A DNA stretch of 64,000 nt from contig NZ_JAJJPA010000003.1 of NCBI RefSeq assembly GCF_020907985.1, forward strand, positions 1 through 64,000, written 5' to 3'. Positions 10,064 through 18,789 of this stretch are shown piece after piece. The stretch's first letter is position 1; each line of letters starts with the position of its first letter. The notes beneath the pieces were generated by a model. It was not told the origin of the DNA. It saw only the letters and a program-made list of their open reading frames with translations, and searched no databases. Made by a program: the position numbers and the translations under genes. The DNA is from Kitasatospora humi (lineage in GTDB: Bacteria > Actinomycetota > Actinomycetes > Streptomycetales > Streptomycetaceae).

Positions 10064-11059
10064 TCAGGACCAGCGCAGGGCGGGGGTGGCGACGGGCGCG
10101 TCCCAGAGCTCCAGGAGCTGCGGGTCGGCCTTGGTCAGGGTGAGCGAGAACCCGGCCATGTCCAGGCTGGTCACGTAGTTGCCGACCAGCCGACGGGCGA
10201 TGGTGATGCCGCGCTCGGCGAGGCGGGCGGCCACCTCGCCGTAGACCAGGTAGAGCTCGTGCAGCGGGGTGCCGCCCAGGCCGTTCACCAGGGCGATCAC
10301 CTGGTCGCCCGAGGTCAGGGTGTGGTCGGCCAGGACGGTCTCCACCACTTCGGCCGCCAGCTCGCGGGCGGGGCGCAGTGGCTCGCGGCGGCGGCCCGGT
10401 TCGCCGTGGATGCCGACACCGGCCTCGATCTCGTCGCCCGGCAGGTCGAAGCCGGGCTTGCCGGCGGCCGGTACGGTCGCGGCGGTCAGCGCCACCGCGA
10501 AGGAGCGGGACAGGGCGTTGGCCAGCTGGCCGATCGAGGCCACCTCGGCGGCGCCGGCCCCGCGCTCGGCCAGCGCGCCGCAGACCTTCTCCACCACCAC
10601 GGTGGCGCCGGTGCCGCGCCGGCCGGCGGTGAACGTGGAGTCCTGCACCGCCACGTCGTCGTCCACGAGCACGGTGCGGACCTCGGTGCCCTGCTCGGCG
10701 GCGAGTTCGGCGGCGAGCGAGAAGTTCAGCACGTCGCCGGTGTAGTTCTTGACCACGAAGACCACGCCGGCCCCGCCGTCGACGGCCGAGATCGCGGCCA
10801 GCATCTGGTCCGGCACGGGGGAGGTGAACACCTCGCCGGGGCAGGCCGCGTCCAGCATTCCGGGGCCGACGAAGCCGGTGTGCAGCGGTTCGTGACCGGA
10901 GCCGCCGCCGGAGACCAGTGCCACCTTGCCCGGACGCGGTGCGTCCGACCGGTGCACCACCCGGGCCGTCCGGTCCACCGTCAACTCGGGATGTGCGGCG
11001 GCGATTCCGGCGAGGGTGTCGTCGAGCACGGACTCGGGCGTGTTGATCAGCTTCTTCAT
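10064..11059 (-). CDS. dhaK: Dihydroxyacetone kinase substrate-binding subunit DhaK
   Basis: A 331-residue DhaK, which binds dihydroxyacetone covalently through a histidine hemiaminal and presents it to DhaL. Visible signatures are GGGSGHEPLHTGFVG near residues 50-64, VKNYTGDVLNF near 105, and GVGIHGEPG near 210 with the covalent histidine. Length is normal. It is first in the dhaK-dhaL operon and divergent from dhaM, with 107 nt between start codons that must hold both promoters. Confidence 0.95.
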   Translation of the reverse strand: MKKLINTPESVLDDTLAGIAAAHPELTVDRTARVVHRSDAPRPGKVALVSGGGSGHEPLHTGFVGPGMLDAACPGEVFTSPVPDQMLAAISAVDGGAGVVFVVKNYTGDVLNFSLAAELAAEQGTEVRTVLVDDDVAVQDSTFTAGRRGTGATVVVEKVCGALAERGAGAAEVASIGQLANALSRSFAVALTAATVPAAGKPGFDLPGDEIEAGVGIHGEPGRRREPLRPARELAAEVVETVLADHTLTSGDQVIALVNGLGGTPLHELYLVYGEVAARLAERGITIARRLVGNYVTSLDMAGFSLTLTKADPQLLELWDAPVATPALRWS

Positions 11060-11166
11060 GCGGACTCCCGGGTGGCGGTCGGACCGTGCTGTCGAACCTA
11101 CGCCACCGGATGGGATTCCTCAGCCGTTCACCCTGCCTGGCGTGGCGGTCCGGCTAGGCTCGGCCC

Positions 11167-11562
11167 ATGAGGACCTCGGTGGGAATCGTCCTGGTGTCGC
11201 ACAGCCCGCAGCTCGGCGCGGGGGTGCGCGAACTGGCCGAGCAACTGGGCGGCGGCGCCGTGACGGTGGCGGTCGCGGCCGGCACCGAGGACGGCTCGAC
11301 GGGCACCAGCTACGAGCTGATCCAGGCCGCCGTGCACGCGGCCGACGGCGGCGCCGGCGTGGCGGTGCTGCCGGACCTGGGCAGTGCCGTGCTGACCACC
11401 CGCGCGGTGCTCGCCGACCTGGACCGCCCCGATCAAGTGGTGCTGGTGGACGCCCCGTTCGTGGAGGGAGCGGTGGCGGCCGTGGTGACCGCCTCCACCG
11501 GGGCGGCGCTCGCCGAGGTGGTCCGGGCCGCCCAGGAAGCCTGGCAGTCGCACAAGTTCTGA
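11167..11562 (+). CDS. dhaM: PTS-type phosphotransfer subunit DhaM (EIIA-Man-like)
   Basis: A 131-residue protein with the EIIA-mannose fold; the phosphorylated histidine is H12 in GIVLVSHSPQLGAGV. In DhaKLM systems DhaM receives phosphate from HPr and EI and recharges ADP on DhaL. This copy is the single-domain form: it lacks the HPr-like and EI-like domains fused to DhaM in Escherichia coli. It is divergent from dhaK-dhaL, so the three subunits are encoded in two transcripts around one intergenic region. Confidence 0.9.
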   Translation: MRTSVGIVLVSHSPQLGAGVRELAEQLGGGAVTVAVAAGTEDGSTGTSYELIQAAVHAADGGAGVAVLPDLGSAVLTTRAVLADLDRPDQVVLVDAPFVEGAVAAVVTASTGAALAEVVRAAQEAWQSHKF

Positions 11563-11577
11563 TCCGCGGTCAGTTCG

Positions 11578-13269
11578 TCACTTGGCGTCCGCGTAGCACT
11601 CCACCACGGCGGTGCTCATCGGGAACTGCACCGGGGTCGGCCCGAAGACCAGTCGACTGGCCTCGGCAGCCGACTCGTTGACCGCTGACACCACCTGCCC
11701 GGCCAGCTCGGCGGGAGTGTGCACGATCACCTCGTCATGCTGGAAGAAGACCAGGTGCGGGTGGTCGGGGAGCTGCGCGAGTCTTCGGCGCAGCGCGGCG
11801 ATCAGTGCCAGCGCCCAGTCCGCCGCCGAGGCCTGGATGACGAAGTTGCGGGTGAACCGGCCGCGGGCCCGGGCCGAGCGCGGCCCCTGCTCGCCCTCGC
11901 CGGCCGCCGCCTCGGTGAGGTCCAGCCAGGCGTCCGACGGCGGCGGGCAACTGCGCCCCAGCCGGGACCGGACGATGCCGCCCTCCTCCCCGGTGCGGGC
12001 CGCCGCCTCCACGTAGCCCATCGCGGCGGGATAGCGCTGCCGCAGGATGGCCAGCAGCGGGCCGATGTCCCCGCTGGTCTGCCCGTACATCGCGCCGAGC
12101 AGACCGAGCTTGGCCTTGTCCCGCTCGCCGTGGAACGCGGTGGCGGCCAGCGCCTGGTAGAGGTCGCCGCCGGCGGCGCTGCGGGCCAGCCCGGCGTCCT
12201 CGGAGAGCGCCGCCAGCACCCGGGGCTCCAACTGGGCGGCATCGGCCACCACCAGTCGCCGGCCCGGGTCGGCCACCACCGCCCGGCGCAGCAGCCGCGG
12301 GATCTGCAGCGCACCGCCGCCCCGGCTGGCCCAGCGGCCGGAGACCACGCCGCCCACCACGTACTCCGGGCGGAACCGGCCGCCGCGCGCCCAGGTCTCC
12401 TGCCAGGCCCAGCCGTGCGCGGAGTGGATCCTGGACAGCTCCTTGTAGCGGATCATCAACTCGGCGGCCGGGTGGTCGATCCCGCGCAGCTCCCAGACCC
12501 GGGTGGAGGAGAGCCGGATGCCCTGGTCGGCGAAGGCCTTCAGCACCTGGGCGTGCGAGTCGGGATTGAACGGCTTGCTGCCCAGCGCCTGTTGGAGCCG
12601 CACCGCGAGCTCGGCCAGCCGGGCCGGCTGCGTGCCGGGGACGGTCGGGCGCGGGCCCAGCAGTTCGGTGAGCATCGCGTCGTGCACCTCGGTGCGCCAG
12701 GGCAGCCCGTCGGCGGCCATCTCCGCGGCGGCCAGCGCACCGGCCGACTCGGCGGCCACCAGCAGCCGGAACCGGGCGCGCTCCGCCGCGTCATCGATGG
12801 CGCCGAGGCGGCGCTGCTGGTCGGCGTGGACGGCGAGCACGGCGGTGAGCGCGTCGGTGCCCGGCGGCAGCTGCAACCGGTCGGGGGCGAACAGCGAATC
12901 CTGGGCCTCGGCCGCGCCGGCCTCCGGCAGATCGTCGGGCACCGGCAGGCCGCGCAACCGCGCCCAGGCGGCGCCCAGCGAGCGCGGCGCGCCCCAGCGG
13001 CCCTCGTGCCCCAGCAGCAGCGGCTCGACCAGCCGCAGGTCGTGGCAGCGGCCCAGTCGGCGCGGCAGCTCGGCCAGCAGCGGGGCATAGGCCGACTCGG
13101 CGGCGGCCCAGACCCAGCGCGGCCGCTCGGCGGCCTCCAGCTCGGCCACCGCGGCGGCCAGCTCCCGCGTGGTCAGCACCCCGCCGACCGGCTCGCCCAG
13201 CTCGGTGAGGCGCTGCAGCCGGCCGCCGCGCCCGTGCTGGTCGGGCACCAGGGCGATCCTGGACGTCAT
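11578..13269 (-). CDS. PolA-like family A DNA polymerase, exonuclease region degenerate
   Basis: A 563-residue family A polymerase of the short actinobacterial type often named bifunctional 3'-5' exonuclease/DNA polymerase. It has no 5'-nuclease domain. Polymerase motifs are recognisable but divergent: motif A reads VVADAAQLEPRVLA near residue 340 (usual DYSQIELR), motif B RDKAKLGLLGAMYGQ near 385, and motif C FFQHDEVIVH near 520. The N-terminal region (residues 1-150) has the expected length of the exonuclease domain but I cannot see the DxE signature of an active DEDD nuclease. GTG/ATG choice: ATG 13269 follows AGGAGG at 8 nt; the frame is open to 13302. Convergent with dhaM, 15 nt apart. 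Confidence 0.85.
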   Translation of the reverse strand: MTSRIALVPDQHGRGGRLQRLTELGEPVGGVLTTRELAAAVAELEAAERPRWVWAAAESAYAPLLAELPRRLGRCHDLRLVEPLLLGHEGRWGAPRSLGAAWARLRGLPVPDDLPEAGAAEAQDSLFAPDRLQLPPGTDALTAVLAVHADQQRRLGAIDDAAERARFRLLVAAESAGALAAAEMAADGLPWRTEVHDAMLTELLGPRPTVPGTQPARLAELAVRLQQALGSKPFNPDSHAQVLKAFADQGIRLSSTRVWELRGIDHPAAELMIRYKELSRIHSAHGWAWQETWARGGRFRPEYVVGGVVSGRWASRGGGALQIPRLLRRAVVADPGRRLVVADAAQLEPRVLAALSEDAGLARSAAGGDLYQALAATAFHGERDKAKLGLLGAMYGQTSGDIGPLLAILRQRYPAAMGYVEAAARTGEEGGIVRSRLGRSCPPPSDAWLDLTEAAAGEGEQGPRSARARGRFTRNFVIQASAADWALALIAALRRRLAQLPDHPHLVFFQHDEVIVHTPAELAGQVVSAVNESAAEASRLVFGPTPVQFPMSTAVVECYADAK

Positions 13270-13392
13270 CGGCGGCCTCCTGTTCGGGTCGGTGTCGGGC
13301 ACGGATCAGGCAATCCCGACCGTAGCGCCCCGCACTGACAACCGGGCCGGATCGACCAGCGGGAGAGCAGCGCGGCGCGTAGGGTCGGCGGA

Positions 13393-15435
13393 ATGACGGA
13401 CAACCCCTTCCTCGCGCCAAGCTCGCTGCCGTACCAGCTTCCGCCGTTCGGCGAGATCCGGGAGGAGCACTACCGGCCCGCACTCGACCAGGGCATGGCC
13501 GAGCAGCTCGCCGAGATCGCCCGGATCACCGGCAACCCGGAGCCCGCGGACTTCGAGAACACCGTGGTCGCGCTGGAGCGCAGTGGTGCCCTGCTGACCC
13601 GGGTGCTGGTGGTCTTCGACAACCAGTCCTCCGCCGACACCAATGACGCCGTTCAGGAGCTGGAGATCGAGTACCGGCCGAAGCTGGCCGCGCACGCCGA
13701 CGCGATCCACCTGGACCGGGCGCTCTTCGCCCGGATCGACGAGGTCCACCGGAACCGGGGCGAGCTGGGGCTGGACGCCGAGTCGCTGCGGCTGCTGGAG
13801 CGCCGCCACCAGCAGCTGGTCCGGGCCGGCGCCCGGCTGTCCGCCGCCGAGCAGCGGCGGCTGCGCGAGCTGAACGCCGAACTGGCCGCCGCCTCCGCCA
13901 CCTTCGAGCAGCAGCTGCGGGCCGCCAACGCGGCCGGTGCGCTGCTGGTCACGGACGTCGAGCAGCTGGCTGGACTCTCCGAGGGCGAGATCGAGGCCGC
14001 CGCCGAGCGGGCCCGTGAGCGCGGCGAGGAGGGCTACCTGCTGGCCCTGGTGAACTTCACCAACCAGCCGCTGCTGGCCAAGCTCGCCGACCGCGGCCTG
14101 CGCCGCCGGCTGCTGGACAGCGCCCTCGCCCGGGGGTTGAGCACCAACGGCCCGCTGGCCGCCCGGATGGCCGCGCTGCGCGCCGAGCGGGCCGCCCTGC
14201 TCGGCCACCCCAGCCACGCCGCCTACGTGCTGGACGACCAGACGGCCGGCTCGGTGGACGCCGTCGACGAGCTGCTGGCCAAGCTGGTGGCGCCCTCGGT
14301 GGCCAACGCCGAACGCGAGCTGGCCCGGCTGGCCGAGGCCGCCGAGGCGGACGGGGTGACCGACTTCGGCGCCCACGATGTCGCCTACTACGCCGAGCAG
14401 GTGCGCCGGACCGAGTACGCCGTCGACGCCGCCGAGCTGCGCCCCTACTACGAGTTGGAGCAGGTGCTGCACGACGGCGTCTTCCACGCCGCGGAGCTGG
14501 CCTACGGGGTGCGCTTCACCGAGCGCCCCGACCTGACCGGCTACCACCCCGACACCCGGGTCTTCGAGGTGTTCGAGGGGGACGGCACGCCGCTGGGCCT
14601 GTTCCTGGCCGACTTCTTCGCCCGGCCGTCGAAGCGCGGCGGTGCCTGGATGAGCGAACTGGTCACGCAGTCCGAGCTGCTGGGGCAGCGGCCGGTGGTC
14701 TTCAACAACCTCAACATCACCAAGCCGGCACCCGGCCGTCCGGTGCTGCTCAGCGCGGACGAGGTGCGCACCCTCTTCCACGAGTTCGGCCACGCGCTGC
14801 ACGGCCTGTTCTCCGATGTGCGCCACCCGTCGCTGGCCGGCACCCGAGTGCCGCGCGACTTCGTGGAATTCCCCTCGCAGGTCAACGAGATGTGGGCGAC
14901 CTGGCCCGCGGTGCAGGCCCGGTACGCCCGGCACCACCGGACCGGCGAGCCGCTGCCGGCCGAGCTGTCGGCCAGGTTGGCGCAGGCGGAGGGCTTCGGC
15001 CAGGGCCTGCGGATGGTGGAGGTGCTGGCCGCCACCCTGCTCGACTGGGCCTGGCACACCCGCTCGGCCGAGGAGTTGGCGGCCGTCCAGGACGCTGCGG
15101 GCGTCGAGGAGTTCGAGGCCCGGGTGCTCAAGGAGGCGGGCTTGGCGCTGCCGGCGGTGCCGCCGCGCTACCGCACCGGCTATTTCGCCCACCTCTTCGT
15201 CGGCGGCTACAGCGCCGGCTACTACTCCTACCTCTGGTCGGAGGTGCTGGACGCCGACACGGTGGAGTGGTTCAAGGAGAACGGCCGATCGGTGCGCGAG
15301 AGCGGTGAGGCGTTCCGGCGCGAGCTGCTCAGCCGCGGCGACAGCGTGCCGGCGATGGCGGCCTTCCGCGCGGTGCTCGGGCGCGACCCGCAGGTCGGGC
15401 CGCTGCTGGCGCGCCGGGGGCTGGCGCAGGACTGA
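13393..15435 (+). CDS. M3 family zinc metallopeptidase (Dcp/oligopeptidase type)
   Basis: A 680-residue peptidase of family M3. The zinc site HEFGH is in TLFHEFGHALHGLF near residues 462-466, with the third ligand glutamate in VEFPSQVNEMW about 25 residues later. Overall length and the N-terminus NPFLAPSSLPYQLPPF match peptidyl-dipeptidase Dcp/oligopeptidase A proteins, which trim short peptides, usually in the cytosol; no signal peptide is present. The conserved C-terminal GGYSAGYYSYLWSEVLDAD is intact. ATG 13393; divergent from the polymerase gene with 123 nt between starts. Confidence 0.93.
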   Translation: MTDNPFLAPSSLPYQLPPFGEIREEHYRPALDQGMAEQLAEIARITGNPEPADFENTVVALERSGALLTRVLVVFDNQSSADTNDAVQELEIEYRPKLAAHADAIHLDRALFARIDEVHRNRGELGLDAESLRLLERRHQQLVRAGARLSAAEQRRLRELNAELAAASATFEQQLRAANAAGALLVTDVEQLAGLSEGEIEAAAERARERGEEGYLLALVNFTNQPLLAKLADRGLRRRLLDSALARGLSTNGPLAARMAALRAERAALLGHPSHAAYVLDDQTAGSVDAVDELLAKLVAPSVANAERELARLAEAAEADGVTDFGAHDVAYYAEQVRRTEYAVDAAELRPYYELEQVLHDGVFHAAELAYGVRFTERPDLTGYHPDTRVFEVFEGDGTPLGLFLADFFARPSKRGGAWMSELVTQSELLGQRPVVFNNLNITKPAPGRPVLLSADEVRTLFHEFGHALHGLFSDVRHPSLAGTRVPRDFVEFPSQVNEMWATWPAVQARYARHHRTGEPLPAELSARLAQAEGFGQGLRMVEVLAATLLDWAWHTRSAEELAAVQDAAGVEEFEARVLKEAGLALPAVPPRYRTGYFAHLFVGGYSAGYYSYLWSEVLDADTVEWFKENGRSVRESGEAFRRELLSRGDSVPAMAAFRAVLGRDPQVGPLLARRGLAQD

Positions 15436-15499
15436 TTCCGCTCGGGCACCCTGGCGGTAGCATGACAGCCATGGCCAACTCTCGGGGACGGTAAGTCGG

Positions 15500-16468
15500 A
15501 TGGCGGAGCAGTGGACCGCACGGCTCGGTGCTCTCGGACTGACCCCCGACCAGGAACGGCTCTACCTCCAGCTGCTGACCGTGGTCGGGCTGAGCGCCGC
15601 TCAGCTCGGCCAGGTGCTCGGCATCGGTGCCGAACGGTCGCTGGCGGCGCTCGTCTCACTGGCCGAACTCGGGCTGGTGGAACGCCCGGTGCCGAACGGC
15701 ACGCTGTGGAGCGCGGCGGCCCCCGATGTGGCACTGGAGGAGCTGCTGCTCCGCCGCGAGCTGGAACTGCGCCGCACCCGGGGCCGGATCACCGAGTTGC
15801 TGCGCACGTACCGCAAGGCCCGCGGCGGCACCGAGGCCGGCGAGCTGGTCGAGGTCATCACCGGTCGGGACTCGATAGCCGAGCTGTGGCGCAGCCTCCA
15901 ACTGGGCGTGCGCGGCGAGTTGCGGGTGCTGGACAAGCCGCCCTACATCCGCCGGGCCGATCCGGAGCTCGAACTCGCCGCGCTGGCCCGGGGGGTGCGG
16001 ATGCGGGTGGTGTACGAGAGCCGGGTGCTGCGGGAGCCGGACCGGCTGGCCGAGATCCGGCTCTTCACCGGCGCCGGCGAGCAGGCCCGGGTGCTGCCCG
16101 AACTCCCGCTCAAGCTGGCCCTGGTGGACGACAGGTGGGCGCTGCTGCCGGTCAGCACCGGCACCGAGCTGCAGAACGTGCTACTGGTGCGGCCGTCCTC
16201 GCTGCTGGACGCGCTGGCCGGGCTGTTCGAGCTCTACTGGACCAGGGCGATGCGGCTGCCCGCCGCCGACTCGACGGACCTGCCGCAGGACCGCCACCGC
16301 CAGTTGCTCGCCCTGCTGGCTGCCGGGCTGACCGACGAGAGCATCGCCCGGCAGATGGGCGTCTCCACGCGCACCGTGCAGCGCTGGGTGCGGGAGCTGA
16401 TGGACCGGTTCGGCGCCCGCACCCGGTTCCAGGCGGGCATCCAGGCCGCCCGGGCGGACCTGCTCTAA
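15500..16468 (+). CDS. TrmB/LuxR-type transcriptional regulator
   Basis: A 322-residue regulator. The N-terminus (residues 10-75) is a winged-helix region like TrmB (DQERLYLQLLTVVGLSAAQLGQVLG ... LAELGLVERP), followed by a phospholipase-D-like or ligand-binding middle, and the C-terminus (about 255-315) is a LuxR-type helix-turn-helix (LLAAGLTDESIARQMGVSTRTVQRWVRELMDRFGARTRFQAG). This architecture is abundant in streptomycetes and has no known general ligand. The gene runs towards the convergent GH5 gene and their ends overlap by 4 nt, which is common for convergent pairs in compact genomes. Confidence 0.88.
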   Translation: MAEQWTARLGALGLTPDQERLYLQLLTVVGLSAAQLGQVLGIGAERSLAALVSLAELGLVERPVPNGTLWSAAAPDVALEELLLRRELELRRTRGRITELLRTYRKARGGTEAGELVEVITGRDSIAELWRSLQLGVRGELRVLDKPPYIRRADPELELAALARGVRMRVVYESRVLREPDRLAEIRLFTGAGEQARVLPELPLKLALVDDRWALLPVSTGTELQNVLLVRPSSLLDALAGLFELYWTRAMRLPAADSTDLPQDRHRQLLALLAAGLTDESIARQMGVSTRTVQRWVRELMDRFGARTRFQAGIQAARADLL

Positions 16469-17877
16469 TCGTCCGACTCGACGACCACCCGGGCGCCGTG
16501 CGGCACGCGCAGCCGCAACCGGCCCGGGGAGCGCCGGTCGACCTCCACCGCGTCGCTGCCGGTGACGGTGAGCCGGGCGCTCGGGGGTGCGACGAGTTCG
16601 GTCCAGCCGCCGGTGGCGGTGAACGCGACCGTGTACCGGTCGGCCGTCCAGCTCTCGGTGCTCGGTAGTCCGGCCAGCACCGCCGCGTACGGCCCGAAGG
16701 CCGGGCCGTCCCCGCCGGCCGGTCGCCCGTCGGGCCCCAGCGCGCAGTAGCCGCCGTTGCCCCGGCACCAGTACCACATGGTCCAGCCGCTCGCGAAGCC
16801 CGCCATCGCGGCGATCTGGCGGCGCACCAGTTCGGCGTTGCCCGGGGTGGCGGCGCTCGGCGGTCCCCACTCGCCGACCAGCAGCGGCATCCGGTGGCGG
16901 CGCGGATAGTCGGTGATCGCCGCGGTGTAGGCCTCGATGAAGCCGTCGGCCGGGTTCCAGTCGGCGCCGTTCTCCACGGCGGTGTCGTAGAAGTGCGGTG
17001 CGTAGCCGAGCCGGGCCGGGCCGGGTCGCGGGTCGTCGAAGCCCGGCAGTTGGGTCGGTATGCCCTCGCCGACCAGAACGGTCGGCTCGACGAAGAGCCA
17101 GCTGTGCTGGTCCACGCCGCGGATGGCGTCGATCAGCCGCTGGTACATCAACGCCAGTCGGCCCTGTTCCAGTTGGGCCGACGACGCGGCCAGCACCGCC
17201 GGGTCGCCGGGGTCGCCGAGTACCGGACCGAACGGCTCGTTGAACAGGTCATAGCCCAACAGCGAGCGGTGGCCGCGCAGTTCACGGGCGATGTGGGTGT
17301 AGAAGTCGGCCTGCCAGCGGCGCAGGTCGGGGTCGTCGTACAGGTGGCGGAAGGCGGCCTGGACGGCGGGCTGGAAGTAGCCGGCGAACCAGTCGTCGGG
17401 GTCGGGGACGAACGGCAGCCCGTCGTCCCTGGTGGCCCATGGCGGAATGCCGCGGTCCCCGCCGCCGAACACGGGCCCGTAGACGTCCTGGTGGAAGTCG
17501 ACCACGGCCAGCAGGCCGTCCTGGTCGGCCCAGTCCAACAGCCGCCTCAGCTTGGCGAGTTCAGTGCCGTCGTACCGACCCTGGGCGGGTTCCAGCCGGT
17601 TCCAGGAGACCGCCACCCGGATCAGTGTGAAGCCGTCGGCGGCGATCGAGCGCAGATCGGCCTCGGTGGTCTCGTCGTACTTGTCGACGTTGAAGCCGCG
17701 CGGCTCGACCGTCCGGCCGCGCACATCGGTGAAGAGCACCCGGCCGTCCGGTGCGGTGGCGGTGCCGGTCGGGAAGTCGGCGGTGGCTCTCGGGATCTCG
17801 GCCTGGGCCAGCGGTGCGCAGCCGAGCAGCGCGGCGGCGGTCAGCAGCAGGGCGGTGGCGGTACGGCGGACGCGCAC
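16465..17877 (-). CDS. Secreted glycoside hydrolase family 5 (endoglycosylceramidase-like)
   Basis: A protein of about 470 residues with a signal peptide (VRVRRTATALLLTAAALLG then CAPLAQA) followed by a GH5-type TIM barrel. The catalytic acid/base is in GYDLFNEPFGPV and the nucleophile in LLVGEWGPPSA; the opening GFNVDKYDE and DFHQDVYGPVFGGG resemble the endoglycosylceramidase subgroup, which cleaves glycolipid sugars, though other beta-glycosides are possible. A C-terminal beta-sandwich of about 85 residues follows. The frame is open far upstream to 18198 inside the TetR gene; GTG 17877 (or 17883) places the arginine-rich signal peptide first. The LLGC sequence could alternatively be a lipobox, making it a lipoprotein. 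Confidence 0.82.
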   Translation of the reverse strand: MRVRRTATALLLTAAALLGCAPLAQAEIPRATADFPTGTATAPDGRVLFTDVRGRTVEPRGFNVDKYDETTEADLRSIAADGFTLIRVAVSWNRLEPAQGRYDGTELAKLRRLLDWADQDGLLAVVDFHQDVYGPVFGGGDRGIPPWATRDDGLPFVPDPDDWFAGYFQPAVQAAFRHLYDDPDLRRWQADFYTHIARELRGHRSLLGYDLFNEPFGPVLGDPGDPAVLAASSAQLEQGRLALMYQRLIDAIRGVDQHSWLFVEPTVLVGEGIPTQLPGFDDPRPGPARLGYAPHFYDTAVENGADWNPADGFIEAYTAAITDYPRRHRMPLLVGEWGPPSAATPGNAELVRRQIAAMAGFASGWTMWYWCRGNGGYCALGPDGRPAGGDGPAFGPYAAVLAGLPSTESWTADRYTVAFTATGGWTELVAPPSARLTVTGSDAVEVDRRSPGRLRLRVPHGARVVVESDD

Positions 17878-17953
17878 GGGCACCTCGCTCGGGCAGGCGG
17901 TGGTTGGTCGCCGATGCTGCCGAACGGCGGGGCCCCGCGCAAGGGGTACGGCG

Positions 17954-18670
17954 TCAGGAATCCGCTTGGCCGTCAAGGGTGTTGGCGGGCTCCACCGGTT
18001 CCGGGGCCGGTGCCGGGGGAGTGGGCAGCGGAGCCGCCGCTGCCAGCCGGCCCCAGAGCAGGTCGGCCAGCGCCTGCACCATCCGGGCGCGTGGGCAGGG
18101 CCGGTTCTCCAGCCACCAGTCGCCGGCCGCCAGCACCATGCCGGTGATCGCCCGGCCCCAGGCCTCGGAGAGCAGCGGTCCGTCCGGGCCGAGGTCAACC
18201 TGCGCGGTCACCGCCCGGGTGATCTCCTCGGCGATCTGCCGCAGCGCCGGGGCGAGCACCCCGCCCACGCCGTTGGGGTCGCCGGCCTCCGGATGGGTGA
18301 GCAGCTGGTAGACCTGCGGCCGGGCCTCGATCCCGGCTAGGTAGGTGTCCAGAACGTGTTCGACCTGCTCCCGCCGCTCCAGCGGCTCGGCCAGGGCGGC
18401 CCGGACCGCGGCCAGCAGGCCGGCGGTGTGCCGCTCGGTCAGCGCCTGGAACAGGCCGCTGCGGTCGCCGAAGTGGCGGTAGAGGATCGGCTTGGTGATG
18501 CCGGCCTCGGTGGCGATGGCGTTCATGCTGGCGCCCGGCCCGTCCCGGCGGACCACCCGGTCGGCGGCGTTGAGCAGCTGCTCCCTGCGCGGTTCCTCCA
18601 GCGCGGTCACCCCGGCCCCCTCCTCGTTCTCGCGTTCCGCACTGCCGCGTCCGGACTCGTTGACAGCCAT
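17954..18670 (-). CDS. TetR/AcrR family transcriptional regulator
   Basis: A 238-residue repressor with the TetR helix-turn-helix at about residues 30-75 (ATEAGITKPILYRHFGDRSGLFQAL) and an all-helical ligand domain. It begins with a polar 25-residue tail and ends in a proline-rich tail. It is divergent from the acyl-CoA dehydrogenase gene with 119 nt between starts, and two dyads lie there, so it probably controls itself and that gene, with an acyl-CoA or fatty acid as a plausible inducer. That ligand is an inference from context only. Confidence 0.9.
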   Translation of the reverse strand: MAVNESGRGSAERENEEGAGVTALEEPRREQLLNAADRVVRRDGPGASMNAIATEAGITKPILYRHFGDRSGLFQALTERHTAGLLAAVRAALAEPLERREQVEHVLDTYLAGIEARPQVYQLLTHPEAGDPNGVGGVLAPALRQIAEEITRAVTAQVDLGPDGPLLSEAWGRAITGMVLAAGDWWLENRPCPRARMVQALADLLWGRLAAAAPLPTPPAPAPEPVEPANTLDGQADS

Positions 18671-18696
18671 TACCTATCAGTAGCAGACTCCCTCGA

Positions 18697-18713
18697 TGTT
18701 ACCCGTGGTAACA
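18697..18713. promoter_or_regulatory. Candidate TetR operator
   Basis: A perfect 17-bp dyad, TGTTACC-CGT-GGTAACA, lies in the 119-nt divergent region between the TetR gene and the acyl-CoA dehydrogenase gene. A second weaker half-matching dyad (TACCTATCAGTA, 18671-18682) abuts the TetR start codon. Confidence 0.6.
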
Positions 18714-18789
18714 CCCTCGGCGGCACGGTATCGGGCCCCGATGCCGAGCCCGGCCGAACCAACGTGTGGAGTGACGAGGAGTGACTGGG

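Noticed and set aside
17878-18198. N-terminal extension of the GH5 protein
   Set aside because: It would put about 107 arginine-rich residues before a clear signal peptide and overlap the TetR gene.
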